The translations under genes were made by a program, and so were the position numbers. Positions 1 to 10,848 of a stretch of DNA of 64,000 nt are shown here, one piece after another. The stretch is from Thermoleophilaceae bacterium (GTDB lineage Bacteria; Actinomycetota; Thermoleophilia; Solirubrobacterales; Thermoleophilaceae): contig JAUJOQ010000004.1 of NCBI GenBank assembly GCA_030447725.1, forward strand, positions 1 to 64,000, given 5' to 3'. The notes below the pieces were generated by a model. That model was not told the origin of the DNA. It worked only from the letters and a program-made list of their open reading frames with translations, and made no database searches. Each line of letters starts with the position of its first letter. The first letter of the stretch is position 1.

Positions 1-2
1 TC

Positions 3-923
3 GAGGGCTTCATGTGGGGCGGTCTGCTCCAGCAGACCACCGACGTGGAGAACTACCCGGGCTACCCAGAGGGGATCATGGGCCCGGAGATGATGCAGCA
101 GTTCCGCGACCAGGCCGAGCGCTTCGGCACCCGCTTCGTGACCGACGACGTGACGCGCGTCGACCTGTCGACCGACGGCGGCCTGCACCGGGTCTTCCTC
201 GGCGACGAGGAGTATCTGGCCAAATCGGTGATCCTGGCCATGGGCGCCGAGCCGCGAAAGCTCGGGGTGCCCGGCGAGGAGGAGCTGGCCTCACGCGGGG
301 TTTCCTACTGCGCGACCTGCGACGCCGCCTTCTTTCGCGACAAGCCCACCATCGTCGTCGGCGGGGGCGACACCGCGATGGAGGACGCCACCTTCCTCGC
401 CAAGTTCGCAAAGGACGTGAAGGTGATTCATCGCCGCGACGAGTTCCGAGCTTCCGCAGTGATGCTCAACCGCGCCCGCGAGACCGAGAACATCGAGCTG
501 CTCACGCCCTACACGATCGGACGCTTCGAGGCGGGCGACAAGGACATGCTCGAGAAGGTGGTGCTCGCCAACACGGCCGGCGGCGAGGATCGGGAGGTGG
601 AGGTCGACGGCGCCTTCATAGCCATCGGTCATCAGCCCAACTCGCACATCGTGGCGGGCCAGGTGGAGATGGACGAGAACGGCTACGTGGAGGTGGAGGG
701 CCGCTCGACGCGCACGAACCTCGCCGGCGTGTTCGCCGCGGGCGACCTGGTGGACCACACCTACCGCCAGGCCGTGACGGCGGCCGGATCGGGCTGCGCC
801 GCAGCGCTGGATGCCGAGGGCTACCTGCGCGACACCCCGCCCGATGCGGAGGCCCACTGGGGGGGCGAGCCCGATCGGATCGAGGCGGCCGGCCAAGCCG
901 TCGCCGAGTCAACGGCCGGCTAG
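3..923 (+). CDS. trxB: Thioredoxin reductase, 5'-truncated by window edge
   Basis: NADPH-dependent FAD flavoenzyme of the cytosol that keeps thioredoxin reduced. The frame is open from base 3 with no start needed, so the gene enters from the left and its N-terminal GxGxxG FAD motif lies outside. The visible protein begins in the FAD domain (GGLLQQTTDVENYPG). The redox centre CATC lies near visible residue 103 within GVSYCATCDAAFF, followed by the NADPH motif GGGDTAMEDA and the C-terminal FAD motif GVFAAGDLVDHTYRQ, in the family order. A roughly 30-residue acidic tail follows. No thioredoxin gene is visible next to it. Family assignment is firm; only the missing start is uncertain. Confidence 0.96.
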   Translation, partial: EGFMWGGLLQQTTDVENYPGYPEGIMGPEMMQQFRDQAERFGTRFVTDDVTRVDLSTDGGLHRVFLGDEEYLAKSVILAMGAEPRKLGVPGEEELASRGVSYCATCDAAFFRDKPTIVVGGGDTAMEDATFLAKFAKDVKVIHRRDEFRASAVMLNRARETENIELLTPYTIGRFEAGDKDMLEKVVLANTAGGEDREVEVDGAFIAIGHQPNSHIVAGQVEMDENGYVEVEGRSTRTNLAGVFAAGDLVDHTYRQAVTAAGSGCAAALDAEGYLRDTPPDAEAHWGGEPDRIEAAGQAVAESTAG

Positions 924-939
924 CGCGACCAGCCGCAAG

Positions 940-2136
940 TCAGAGAAAGCAGACGCCCTCGCCGCGGTAGGTGGGCACCTCGTCCACGATCTCCCCGCCG
1001 CTGATCAGGTGCAGGGCCCTGAAGCGCTCGCACAGCTCGCCGGCCTTGGCGTGGCGTAGGTAGACGTTGTCCCCCACGCGCAGGCCGGCGGCTGCCCTGC
1101 CGTGCACGGGCGTCTGCACCTCGCCCGCGCCCTCCCTCCGATCCAGGGAGAGCCCGGCCGGCAGGTGGGGTCTGGGCAGCCGATCGCTGCCCGCCGCGCC
1201 CGACGCGTGGTAGCCCCCGCCGAGCAGCGTCGCGGTCCGGGGGCCGGGCCGGCGCACGACGGGCAACGCGAACATCGCGGCCGGTCGCAGCGCGAAGGAC
1301 GAGTAGCGATCGAAAAGCGTGGGCGCGAAGAAGCCCGAGCCGGCGGTCAGCTCGGTCACCGCCGGCTCGGCCGCCGTCGTGTGCAGGCTGCCGGTGCCTC
1401 CGCCGTTGACCAGCCCGACCGGTGCGACCGCGCCCACGGCGGCCACCACGGCCGCCCGGCGCTCGGCGATCTCAGCCGCCGAGCAGCGCTGCATCCACCG
1501 GATCGCCGGGCCCTGGAGAGGCTTGCCCATGGGACGGTCGCCGACGCCGGCGATGTGGCCCTCGTAGCCCATCAGCCCGGCCAGCTCAAGACCGGCTCGG
1601 TCCACGATCGCGCGGGCGAGTCGGGCCACCTCCTGCGGTGTGCGCAGAGATGAGCGCTTGGGGCCCACCTTCAGCCGCCCGCCCGCGACATGGAACGCGG
1701 TGTCGAACTCGATGCACACCCGGACCGGTGCGGCCGGATCCGGAGCGGCCATGTGAATCAGATCGAGGTGCTCGAGCGAGTCGACCATCACGATGGGCCG
1801 TCCGGGACCCTCGAGGCGGGCCAGCTCGGCCAGCGCTCCGCGGCTGGCGGTCGGGTAGGCCAGCAGCAGATCCTCGAAGCCGTGGCCGTGCAGCCACAGG
1901 GTTTCCTCGAGCGTGAACGTCATCAGGCCGCGGAAGCGCGCGTTGCGCGCGAGGATGCGCTCTTGCAGCGCGCGGCAGCGCACCGACTTGCTGGCCACGC
2001 GGATCGGCTTGGGCGCTCCGCGCGCAAGCATGTCGTCGGCGTTTGACCACATCGCGTTCAGGTCCACCAGGGCGAAGGGAGCGTCGAGGTGGGCGCAGGC
2101 GGCCGCGAGGCGGGCGTAGTCGTCGCCGGGGGCCAC
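940..2136 (-). CDS. PLP-dependent amino acid deaminase/aldolase (alanine-racemase-fold)
   Basis: Cytosolic enzyme of the type III fold PLP family that includes alanine racemase N-domain proteins and D-threonine aldolase. The PLP lysine is in VASKSVRC near residue 50, and the barrel ends with a metal/PLP-proximal GYEGHIAG and NGGGTGS. The C-terminus carries the HLISGGEIVDEVPTYRGEG segment typical of the actinobacterial deaminase/aldolase group. The frame can also start at TTG 2178, but GTG 2136 gives the usual 14 residues before the conserved HLDAP and leaves room for the divergent transporter gene, so I chose it. Substrate (D-Thr, D-Ser or other) cannot be told from sequence. Confidence 0.85.
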   Translation of the reverse strand: MAPGDDYARLAAACAHLDAPFALVDLNAMWSNADDMLARGAPKPIRVASKSVRCRALQERILARNARFRGLMTFTLEETLWLHGHGFEDLLLAYPTASRGALAELARLEGPGRPIVMVDSLEHLDLIHMAAPDPAAPVRVCIEFDTAFHVAGGRLKVGPKRSSLRTPQEVARLARAIVDRAGLELAGLMGYEGHIAGVGDRPMGKPLQGPAIRWMQRCSAAEIAERRAAVVAAVGAVAPVGLVNGGGTGSLHTTAAEPAVTELTAGSGFFAPTLFDRYSSFALRPAAMFALPVVRRPGPRTATLLGGGYHASGAAGSDRLPRPHLPAGLSLDRREGAGEVQTPVHGRAAAGLRVGDNVYLRHAKAGELCERFRALHLISGGEIVDEVPTYRGEGVCFL

Positions 2137-2177
2137 GCCGGCCAGTATCGCGGCACCGCGCCGGTAGCGTGGTCGCA

Positions 2178-3086
2178 ATGAGCACTACGGGAGCCGGCGT
2201 GGCGGATTCCGGCACCGGCGCGCGGCGGGGCGCGGCCGGCCCGGTGCCTTCCCCGGTGCTTGTGCTCGGCGCCGTGGCCTCGGTGCAGACGGGCGCGTCG
2301 CTGGCCAAGTCGCTGTTCGACCAGGTGGGGCCGGGCGGGACGGTGCTGCTGCGGGTGCTGCTGGCGGCCGTCGTGCTCGCAGCCATCTGGCGCCCGGCGC
2401 TGCGCGGGCGCACCCGCTCGGAGCTGTGGCTGGTGTTCTGGTTCGGCCTCTCGCTGGCCGGGATGAACTTCGCCTTCTACTCGGCGCTGGACCGGATTCC
2501 GCTCGGGGTGGCGGTCACCCTCGAGTTCGTCGGCCCCCTCGGTGTCGCGGTGGCCGGCTCGCGCCGGGCGCTCGACCTGCTCTGGGTGGTGCTGGCCGGG
2601 GCGGGCATCGTGCTGCTGGCTGACCTGGGGGGCGGCGACACGGACATGGCGGGCGTGGCTCTCGCGCTGCTGGCCGGCGGGTTCTGGGCCGGGTACATCG
2701 TGCTGAGCGCGCGGACGGGGCAGGCCTTCCCGGGCGGGTCCGGCCTTTCCTTGGCGATGATCGTGGCAAGCGCCGTGCTGCTGCCCTTCGGCATCGCGCA
2801 AGGAGGGGCTGAGCTGCTCGAACCCGCCGTGCTCGGAGTGGGCCTCGGCGTGGCCATGCTGTCCTCCGCGATCCCCTATTCGCTAGAGCTCGAGGCCCTG
2901 CGCCGGCTGCCGGCGCGAGTGTTCGGAGTGCTGATGAGTCTCGAGCCCGCCATGGCGACGTTGGCTGGCTTCGTGGTGCTGGGTGAGGTGCTGGGCGCGC
3001 GCGAGATCGCCGCGGTTGGCTTGGTGGTGGTGGCCAGCGCCGGGGCCGCGCGCTCGCCCGGGGCCACACCGCCGATGCGCGACTAG
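2178..3086 (+). CDS. EamA/DMT-family transporter, RhtA-like
   Basis: Predicted inner-membrane drug/metabolite exporter of 302 residues, the usual EamA length, with about ten hydrophobic segments arranged as two EamA repeats. RhtA relatives export threonine and homoserine. Recognisable segments are NFAFYSALDRIPLGVAVTLEF in the first repeat (cited here only as its position, residues about 98-118) and SSAIPYSLELEALRRLP in the second. ATG 2178 is the first start clear of the opposing gene; a longer upstream extension is arginine-rich and not family-like. Divergent from an amino-acid deaminase/aldolase, which fits a role in amino-acid efflux, though that is inference. Its TAG stop overlaps the stop of the convergent gene in CTAG. 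Confidence 0.88.
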   Translation: MSTTGAGVADSGTGARRGAAGPVPSPVLVLGAVASVQTGASLAKSLFDQVGPGGTVLLRVLLAAVVLAAIWRPALRGRTRSELWLVFWFGLSLAGMNFAFYSALDRIPLGVAVTLEFVGPLGVAVAGSRRALDLLWVVLAGAGIVLLADLGGGDTDMAGVALALLAGGFWAGYIVLSARTGQAFPGGSGLSLAMIVASAVLLPFGIAQGGAELLEPAVLGVGLGVAMLSSAIPYSLELEALRRLPARVFGVLMSLEPAMATLAGFVVLGEVLGAREIAAVGLVVVASAGAARSPGATPPMRD

Positions 3087-3484
3087 CAGTTGCCTGCGAG
3101 GCCCCGGACGCGGCGTATCACGCTACGCAGCCGAGTGCGGGAGAGACCGAGCCGCCGGGCCGTGCGGGCCTCGCCGAACTCGTGGGCCTCGAAGGCCACC
3201 TGCCGATCGCGCTCCACCGCCGCCCACGAACTGGTAGGCGCCTTGACGCTGACGAGGGACTCCTCGAGCAGCCTCCCCAGGCGCAGCCGTGAGCGGATCG
3301 CTCCTCGTGGGAGTCCGATGGCCCGGGAAAGGGCCCTGATGGTGTGGAAGCGCTTGCGCGCGATCACGACCCGCTTGAGCTCCCGCAGCACGGCCGTCGG
3401 GTATACGGGAGGGGAGTAGCGGGCCGGGGGCGCCGTCGCCGCGAGGCGACGGAGCTCGTCGCGCGGCTTCCAACGCCACAGCAT
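3083..3484 (-). CDS. Hypothetical protein, HTH-like; possibly the displaced C-terminus of the broken gene upstream
   Basis: An open frame of 133 residues rich in Arg and Leu. I do not recognise a family. Two segments look like helix-turn-helix helices: RALSRAIGLPRGAIRSRL in the middle and ARRLGLSRTRLRSVIRRV at the end. ATG 3484 is preceded by a weak AGGGG. However its first residues may be an artefact: the frame just upstream reads GDAVALEAA and this frame continues RDELRRLAATAPP as if one base had been lost, so it may be the out-of-frame tail of the secreted-protein remnant at 3487-3901. The stop shares CTAG with the convergent transporter gene. Confidence 0.45.
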   Translation of the reverse strand: MLWRWKPRDELRRLAATAPPARYSPPVYPTAVLRELKRVVIARKRFHTIRALSRAIGLPRGAIRSRLRLGRLLEESLVSVKAPTSSWAAVERDRQVAFEAHEFGEARTARRLGLSRTRLRSVIRRVRGLAGNC

Positions 3485-3486
3485 CG

Positions 3487-3901
3487 CCCCTGGCGAACAT
3501 CGTGACCGTGTGGCGCCCGATGCCGACGTCCACGCCGTTGCCGCGATAGGCCGCCGCTACGCCACCCCCGCGGAGCACGTAGATCCGGGCGGGGGCGACA
3601 TCGAGGCCGACGGGGTTGCGGGCGCAGGCCGAGGAGTTCTGCACCTCGAGCGGCGGTGCGCATCCAGAGTGGGGGCCCGGCAGGCGCCGTAGATGTAGCC
3701 GCTTCCGGGCGTGGCAGTGAGTGGCAGTCCCCGGAACGACTCGCCGAGCCAGTAGGCGCCCGACGAGGAGCCCTCTTGGGCCTGACCGTTCTCATCCAGA
3801 GCCAGACCCATGAGCAACGAGGTGGCGGCGGCGAGGATCACCAGAAACCGCGTGGCGCGGGACACCCGCGTAGGGTACGGAAAGCAAGCGCCCTCGGACA
3901 T
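3487..3901 (-). pseudogene. Frameshifted secreted protein
   Basis: ATG 3901 opens a protein with a hydrophobic signal segment (RFLVILAAATSLLMGLAL, residues about 18-35) and then GLPLTATPGSGYIYGACRAP. Around 3655 the sensible reading jumps to another frame and continues GCAPPLEVQNSSACARNP, then RIYVLRGGGVAAAYRGNG and HTVTMFARGDAV. Both halves are free of stops and look like one exported Cys-containing protein of unknown function. Its ATG overlaps the TGA of the upstream PHP gene by one base (TGATG), so it was translationally coupled to it. A true mutation or a one-base sequencing error would look the same. Confidence 0.6.
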
Positions 3902-4914
3902 CAGCGCAGGTAGATCGGATTGGAGAGGATCCAGGTGCGCTCGGCGCCGTGGGTCTCCAGGGTCGCCTCCACCCGGTACACGCCGGGGCCCTGGGCCGTG
4001 TGCACCAGTGCGGGAGCGCGCAGCCGTGCCACCTCCGCGCCGTCGCGCAGCAGGCGCACGTCGGCCGGACGGGGAAGGAGCGTGTGCAGCGTCCAGCCGC
4101 CGGCGGGCGCCTCGCCGCCCATGTGCAGGCGCTCGCCCCCCGACCGCTCGGCGAAGAACTCAAAGCCGGCGGCCGGGGCCACCTGGGGCGCTGCGATATA
4201 GCAGCGCCCCGCGCGCAGGGCCGCGTACACCTGGTCGCGGTCGTGCTCGAGGTCGCCCGTGAGCTGCTCGTCGACCAGCACGCGCGTGTGCAGCTGGCGA
4301 AACGAGCGGCTGTAGCTCATCAGGCGCACCACCCGGCCGCCGATCCGGCGGCCGAACTGATGCGCGTCCAGGCCACCGATGCCCACCACCCGGCGGCGCG
4401 CGCCGAGCCGGTCCCACTCGGCAAGGTTGCGCTCGGGCGCACGGGTCACGTAGCGCTCCGGACGGGCCACGAAGCTCAGCGCCTCCCGGATGCTCGTCAC
4501 CCGCTGGCCGTTGTCGGCGAGAAAGCTCCATATCTCGATCCCGTCGAGGGCGCCGAGATCCTCCCAGCGCATCGAGGTGCTCAGGCGCCGGAAGCGCGTC
4601 GAGCCCTCCGAGAAGGGATGGGCGGCGAAGCCGAAGCCGCCGCGCTCGCGGACGGCCTCGACCACCTGCGCCGGGGAGAGCCCCCAGTGATCGACGTGCT
4701 CGTCGACGCCGAAGGCCAGGTAGTGATTGCGGTCGGGCGGGGAGACCTCCTCTCCGACACACACCAGCGCCCGGCCGTGCCAGCCTTCCTCGCCGCAGCG
4801 CCTGGCCGCCAGGGAGTCGTGATCGGTGAGCAGCACCACGTCGACGCCCGCCTCTTCCGCGGCCCGGGCGATCTCCGCCACGGTGCCCGTGCCGTCGGAA
4901 TGGATCGAGTGCAC
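3901..4914 (-). CDS. PHP-domain phosphoesterase/metal-dependent hydrolase
   Basis: Predicted metal-dependent phosphoesterase of the PHP superfamily (TIM-barrel related, usually three metal ions). Motifs in order: HSIHSDGTGTV at the N-terminus, LLTDHDS near residue 29, GEEVSP, FAAHPFSEGS, and GGLDAHQFG, which supply His/Asp/Glu ligands. The C-terminal 80 residues form a separate beta-rich region. The annotated GTG 4914 lies inside the first motif: the codon before it encodes the first His of HVHSIHSDG, so the real start must be further upstream, yet the open frame back to the stop at 4989 holds no ATG, GTG or TTG. Substrate unknown. Divergent from the MBL-like gene at 4977. Confidence 0.82.
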   Translation of the reverse strand: MHSIHSDGTGTVAEIARAAEEAGVDVVLLTDHDSLAARRCGEEGWHGRALVCVGEEVSPPDRNHYLAFGVDEHVDHWGLSPAQVVEAVRERGGFGFAAHPFSEGSTRFRRLSTSMRWEDLGALDGIEIWSFLADNGQRVTSIREALSFVARPERYVTRAPERNLAEWDRLGARRRVVGIGGLDAHQFGRRIGGRVVRLMSYSRSFRQLHTRVLVDEQLTGDLEHDRDQVYAALRAGRCYIAAPQVAPAAGFEFFAERSGGERLHMGGEAPAGGWTLHTLLPRPADVRLLRDGAEVARLRAPALVHTAQGPGVYRVEATLETHGAERTWILSNPIYLR

Positions 4915-4976
4915 ATGGATGGCGCAGGCGAGGTCGTGGATCCGGGAAGCGTAAACAGCCCGGGTAGGCTTGGCCG

Positions 4977-6089
4977 ATGGCAGCCATCAAGAGCCCCGAG
5001 ACGGTGGGTGTCCGGCCCTTCCACGAGTTTGACGAGGCCAACGTCACCTGGCCCCGCGGCGGCCGGCTTGACGCCATCCGCACAGCTTCCGACGAGTTCC
5101 GACGCCGCTTCAAGGACCAGGGCCAGATCAGGGGCGTGCGCACCGTCGACCTCGTGAGTGCCGGATATCCCACCCGTTACGCCTTCGGCGGCGCGGCCCG
5201 CGGCAGCCTCAACCCCTACCTGAACATCCTCAACCGCCTCGTGATAGTGCAGTTCGACGATTTCGAGGGACAACCCAGGACGCTCTGCTGGGAGCCCACG
5301 ATGCCCGAGGGCTCCAGCGAGGCGCCGTTCTACGCACAGCTGATCGAGCGCTTCGGGGAGCGCCTGTCCAAGACGGTGCTGTCCACGGAGTACAACACCG
5401 TGGCCGAGGCCCTTGCGCTGTGCGGCCTGACGCCCGAGGACATCGACTTCGTGTCCTTCGACCACCTGCACGTGCAGGACATGCGCATCCTCATGGGCAC
5501 GTCGCGCCCGGTGGAGGGAGAGCGCGAGCCGCGCCGCCCCTTCTTTCCCCGCGCGAAGTTCCTGCTTCAGCGCAAGGAGGTGGACACCTTCCGCTCGCCT
5601 CACCCGATGCAGTGGGCCTGGTACGTGCCCGGCGGCATGGACCACGTGATCGAGGATCGGCTGGTGCTGCTCGACGGTGACGTCGAGCTGGGGGTGGGTG
5701 TGGCGCTGGCGTGGACACCCGGGCACACCGACGGCAACCAGTCGCTGGTGCTGAACACGCCCGACGGCGTCTGGGTGACCTCGGAGAACGGCGTGGCGGC
5801 GGACAACTGGCACCCCCACCTCTCGAAGATCCCCGGCCTGCGCAAGGAGGCCGAGTTCATGGGTCGCGAGGTGGTCCTCAACTCGAACACGCTCGAGGAC
5901 TCGATCGACCAGTACGACTCGATGGTCAAGGAAAAGGCGCTGGCCGACCCCAATCGCGCTGATCCCCGCTGGATGAACGTGTTCCCCTCGTCGGAGCTGC
6001 CGGCCTGGCGGCGTCAATGGCCGATCATGCCGAGCTACACATTCGGCGGGATCAGCTACGGGACGATTCAGCCTCCGCAGCGCGGCTGA
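4977..6089 (+). CDS. Metallo-beta-lactamase-fold-like hydrolase, atypical motif
   Basis: A 370-residue cytosolic protein with MBL-like landmarks. DFVSFDHLHVQDMR (about residues 160-173) sits where the HxHxDH metal motif should be, and WTPGHTDGNQSLVL (about residues 246-259) matches the third-His strand. The motif is HLHVQD rather than HxHxDH, so the second metal site may be altered. The N-terminal 150 residues are not recognisable. ATG 4977 is the only sensible start, 62 bp from the divergent PHP gene. Related proteins are usually annotated hypothetical; substrate unknown. Fold call is moderate, function unknown. Confidence 0.6.
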   Translation: MAAIKSPETVGVRPFHEFDEANVTWPRGGRLDAIRTASDEFRRRFKDQGQIRGVRTVDLVSAGYPTRYAFGGAARGSLNPYLNILNRLVIVQFDDFEGQPRTLCWEPTMPEGSSEAPFYAQLIERFGERLSKTVLSTEYNTVAEALALCGLTPEDIDFVSFDHLHVQDMRILMGTSRPVEGEREPRRPFFPRAKFLLQRKEVDTFRSPHPMQWAWYVPGGMDHVIEDRLVLLDGDVELGVGVALAWTPGHTDGNQSLVLNTPDGVWVTSENGVAADNWHPHLSKIPGLRKEAEFMGREVVLNSNTLEDSIDQYDSMVKEKALADPNRADPRWMNVFPSSELPAWRRQWPIMPSYTFGGISYGTIQPPQRG

Positions 6090-6141
6090 CGGCCGCTGAG
6101 CCGAACCGGCACGTACCCCGCCGCTGGGTAGTGTTCCGGCG

Positions 6142-8943
<2,802 letters not shown>

Positions 8944-8982
8944 CCGCTGCAAACCTGCGCCTGGCGGCGTCATCGGCCGCCT

Positions 8983-9000
8983 CGTGTGCCGAAGCACACG
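8983..9000. terminator. Hairpin between convergent genes
   Basis: A perfect 7-bp inverted repeat, CGTGTGC and GCACACG, around a CGAA tetraloop, in the 93-bp gap between the convergent acnA and thiamine-binding genes. There is no T-run, as often in high-GC actinobacteria, so termination in either direction is inferred from position and shape. Confidence 0.5.
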
Positions 9001-9036
9001 TCGGCGCCTCTTCCTGGCCAGACTTGGTTTTCGCGG

Positions 9037-9363
9037 TCAGGATGGGCGTGAGGGTCCGTCGGCAAGGCGCCGCTGCACCGAGCGCACCTTGTCCTCGAGC
9101 GTCTGATCAGGTCGATCGCGGCGCTCGTCGAGCTTGAGCACCGTGTAGACGCGGGGAATGCCCTGCTCGAACGGGGAGGCGTGTAGCTCGGCGACCACGG
9201 CCAGGATGTCCGCCGTCGTGCCCTCCAGCGAGGTGCCCATCGCGTGCATCACATAGCGCACCCTGTCCTGCGCGGCCAGCCGGCGCTGGATCTCGGCGAT
9301 GTACTCACCGGCGCTCGGGTCGGGTCGGCCCAGGGCGATTACCGTGAGGTCGGCCGTGGCCAT
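9037..9363 (-). CDS. MTH1187-type thiamine-binding protein
   Basis: Small (108-residue) cytosolic protein of the MTH1187/YkoF-like family, which binds thiamine-related ligands in a ferredoxin-like fold. Visible family landmarks are the start ATADLTVIALGRPDPSAGEY, the YVMHAMGTSLEGT ligand strand and the KLDERRDRP loop near the end. ATG 9363 overlaps the stop of 3-hydroxyacyl-CoA dehydrogenase (TGATG), so the two are translationally coupled; the frame upstream of it is just arginine-rich read-through. The pairing with fatty-acid oxidation genes has no clear functional reason. Confidence 0.8.
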   Translation of the reverse strand: MATADLTVIALGRPDPSAGEYIAEIQRRLAAQDRVRYVMHAMGTSLEGTTADILAVVAELHASPFEQGIPRVYTVLKLDERRDRPDQTLEDKVRSVQRRLADGPSRPS

Positions 9364-10796
9364 CAGCCGGCCGCCGCCTCGCGCAGCTCCACGTTCAGGG
9401 CGGTGGCCCGGCGCAGCAGCGGCGCCGCACGGTAGCGCTCCTCGCGCCGCTCTTCCCATAGCGCGTCGATCGTCTCCAGCACATGGGCGCTTCCGATCTC
9501 CTCGGCCCACTCGAACGGCCCCCGCGGATGGTTGAGCCCCAACTTCATGCCGACATCCACGTCATCGGCGGAACCGACTCCCTCGCCAACCGCGAACGCC
9601 GCTTCGTTCACGAGCTGGCACACGATCCGGCCGAGCACGAGCCCGGGAGCGTCGCCCACCCACTCGTACTCGAGACCGGCCTCCCTGGCCGCCGCCTCCG
9701 CGGCCCGGCACGCCGGATCGGGCGCGACGGACGTGCGGGTCAGCTCCACGAGCCGGGCCTTCTCGAGCGGGGGAAGAAGACCGAAGCCCACCGCGCCGGC
9801 CGCGCCCCGTGCGGTGAGGCTTCGGGCCGCGCAGGAGACCAGCCCGGCCCGTGCGGCGCTCTGCGCGAAGGCAGCTGCGCCTCCCTGTGCATCCCGCGGG
9901 GCGGGATCCTCGGCGCGGTGAGGCGAGCCGCCCACGTACTCGTACCAGCCACGGCCGGTCTTGCGGCCCAGGCGGCCTGCCGCGACCATCCGGGCCTGCA
10001 GCGGGCTCGGCTTCCAGCGCGGCTCGCCGAAGGAGAGCTCGGTGAAGGACTTCGCCACCTCGAATCCGACGTCGATGCCCACCAGGTCCATCAGCTCGAA
10101 CGGCCCCATCGGAAAGCCGGCGCCCAGCCGGCAGATACGGTCGACCTGCGCCGGTGAGGCGATCCGCTCCTGCACGATGCGCAAGGCCTCGGCTGAGAAC
10201 GGCCGTCCGCAGCGATTGACCAGGAAGCCGGGCCCGTCCGCGGCCACGATCACGCGCTTGCCCATCGCCTCGCCGGTCGCCTGCGCGACGGTGAGCGCTC
10301 GCTCGCCGGTCTGATCCGCAGGAATCACCTCCAGCAGCGCAATCAGCGGCGGCGGGTTGAAGAAGTGCATGCCCACCACGTTCTCGGGCCGCGCCGCGGC
10401 GCTCGCCAGGGAGGTGACCGGGATCGAAGAGGTGTTGGTGGCCAACACGGTTTGGTCTCCACACACCTGTGACAAGTCTGCAAGGAGCTCCAGCTTGAGC
10501 TCGGCCCGCTCGGGCGCCGCCTCGATCACCAGGTCACAGCCGGCCAGGTCGCCGATGTCGGCTGTGGCTCGGAGCCGGTCAGCGGCGGCGTCCGCCTCGC
10601 CGGCGCCGAGGCGGCCCTTGGTCTCGAACTTGGCGAGCCCGCCGCGCACCGAAGCCAGGCCTTTCTCCAGGGCCTCAGCCGCCGGGTCGTACAGCCTTGT
10701 GGTGAGCCCGGCAGCGGCTGCCAGCTGTGCGATGCCGGCCCCCATGGTCCCCGCGCCAACTACTCCGAGCGCGGATGGCGTCCCTTGCCCGGCCAC
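9363..10796 (-). CDS. 3-hydroxyacyl-CoA dehydrogenase (two C-terminal domains)
   Basis: NAD-dependent oxidation of 3-hydroxyacyl-CoA in beta-oxidation or phenylacetate-type degradation. The N-terminus has the Rossmann motif GVVGAGTMGAGIAQ; the catalytic His is in VGMHFFNPPPLI and the Glu in the following LLEVI. The first C-terminal 3HCDH domain follows (MGPFELMDLVGIDVG), and a second, shorter one occupies about residues 370-465 (HPRGPFEWAEEIG), giving 477 residues, as in PaaH-like enzymes. The linker at 290-350 is Ala-rich. Start is GTG 10796. It lies 52 bp after the acyl-CoA dehydrogenase gene in the same direction, consistent with a shared acyl-CoA pathway. Confidence 0.92.
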   Translation of the reverse strand: MAGQGTPSALGVVGAGTMGAGIAQLAAAAGLTTRLYDPAAEALEKGLASVRGGLAKFETKGRLGAGEADAAADRLRATADIGDLAGCDLVIEAAPERAELKLELLADLSQVCGDQTVLATNTSSIPVTSLASAAARPENVVGMHFFNPPPLIALLEVIPADQTGERALTVAQATGEAMGKRVIVAADGPGFLVNRCGRPFSAEALRIVQERIASPAQVDRICRLGAGFPMGPFELMDLVGIDVGFEVAKSFTELSFGEPRWKPSPLQARMVAAGRLGRKTGRGWYEYVGGSPHRAEDPAPRDAQGGAAAFAQSAARAGLVSCAARSLTARGAAGAVGFGLLPPLEKARLVELTRTSVAPDPACRAAEAAAREAGLEYEWVGDAPGLVLGRIVCQLVNEAAFAVGEGVGSADDVDVGMKLGLNHPRGPFEWAEEIGSAHVLETIDALWEERREERYRAAPLLRRATALNVELREAAAG

Positions 10797-10848
10797 TACG
10801 AGAATGCGAAGAGCTCGGTCACGGTGAGGGTTACATTGTTGAGGGCCA

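Noticed and set aside
1102-1653. Rightward frame opposite the deaminase/aldolase
   Set aside because: Arg/Gly/Ala-rich shadow of a confidently assigned gene.
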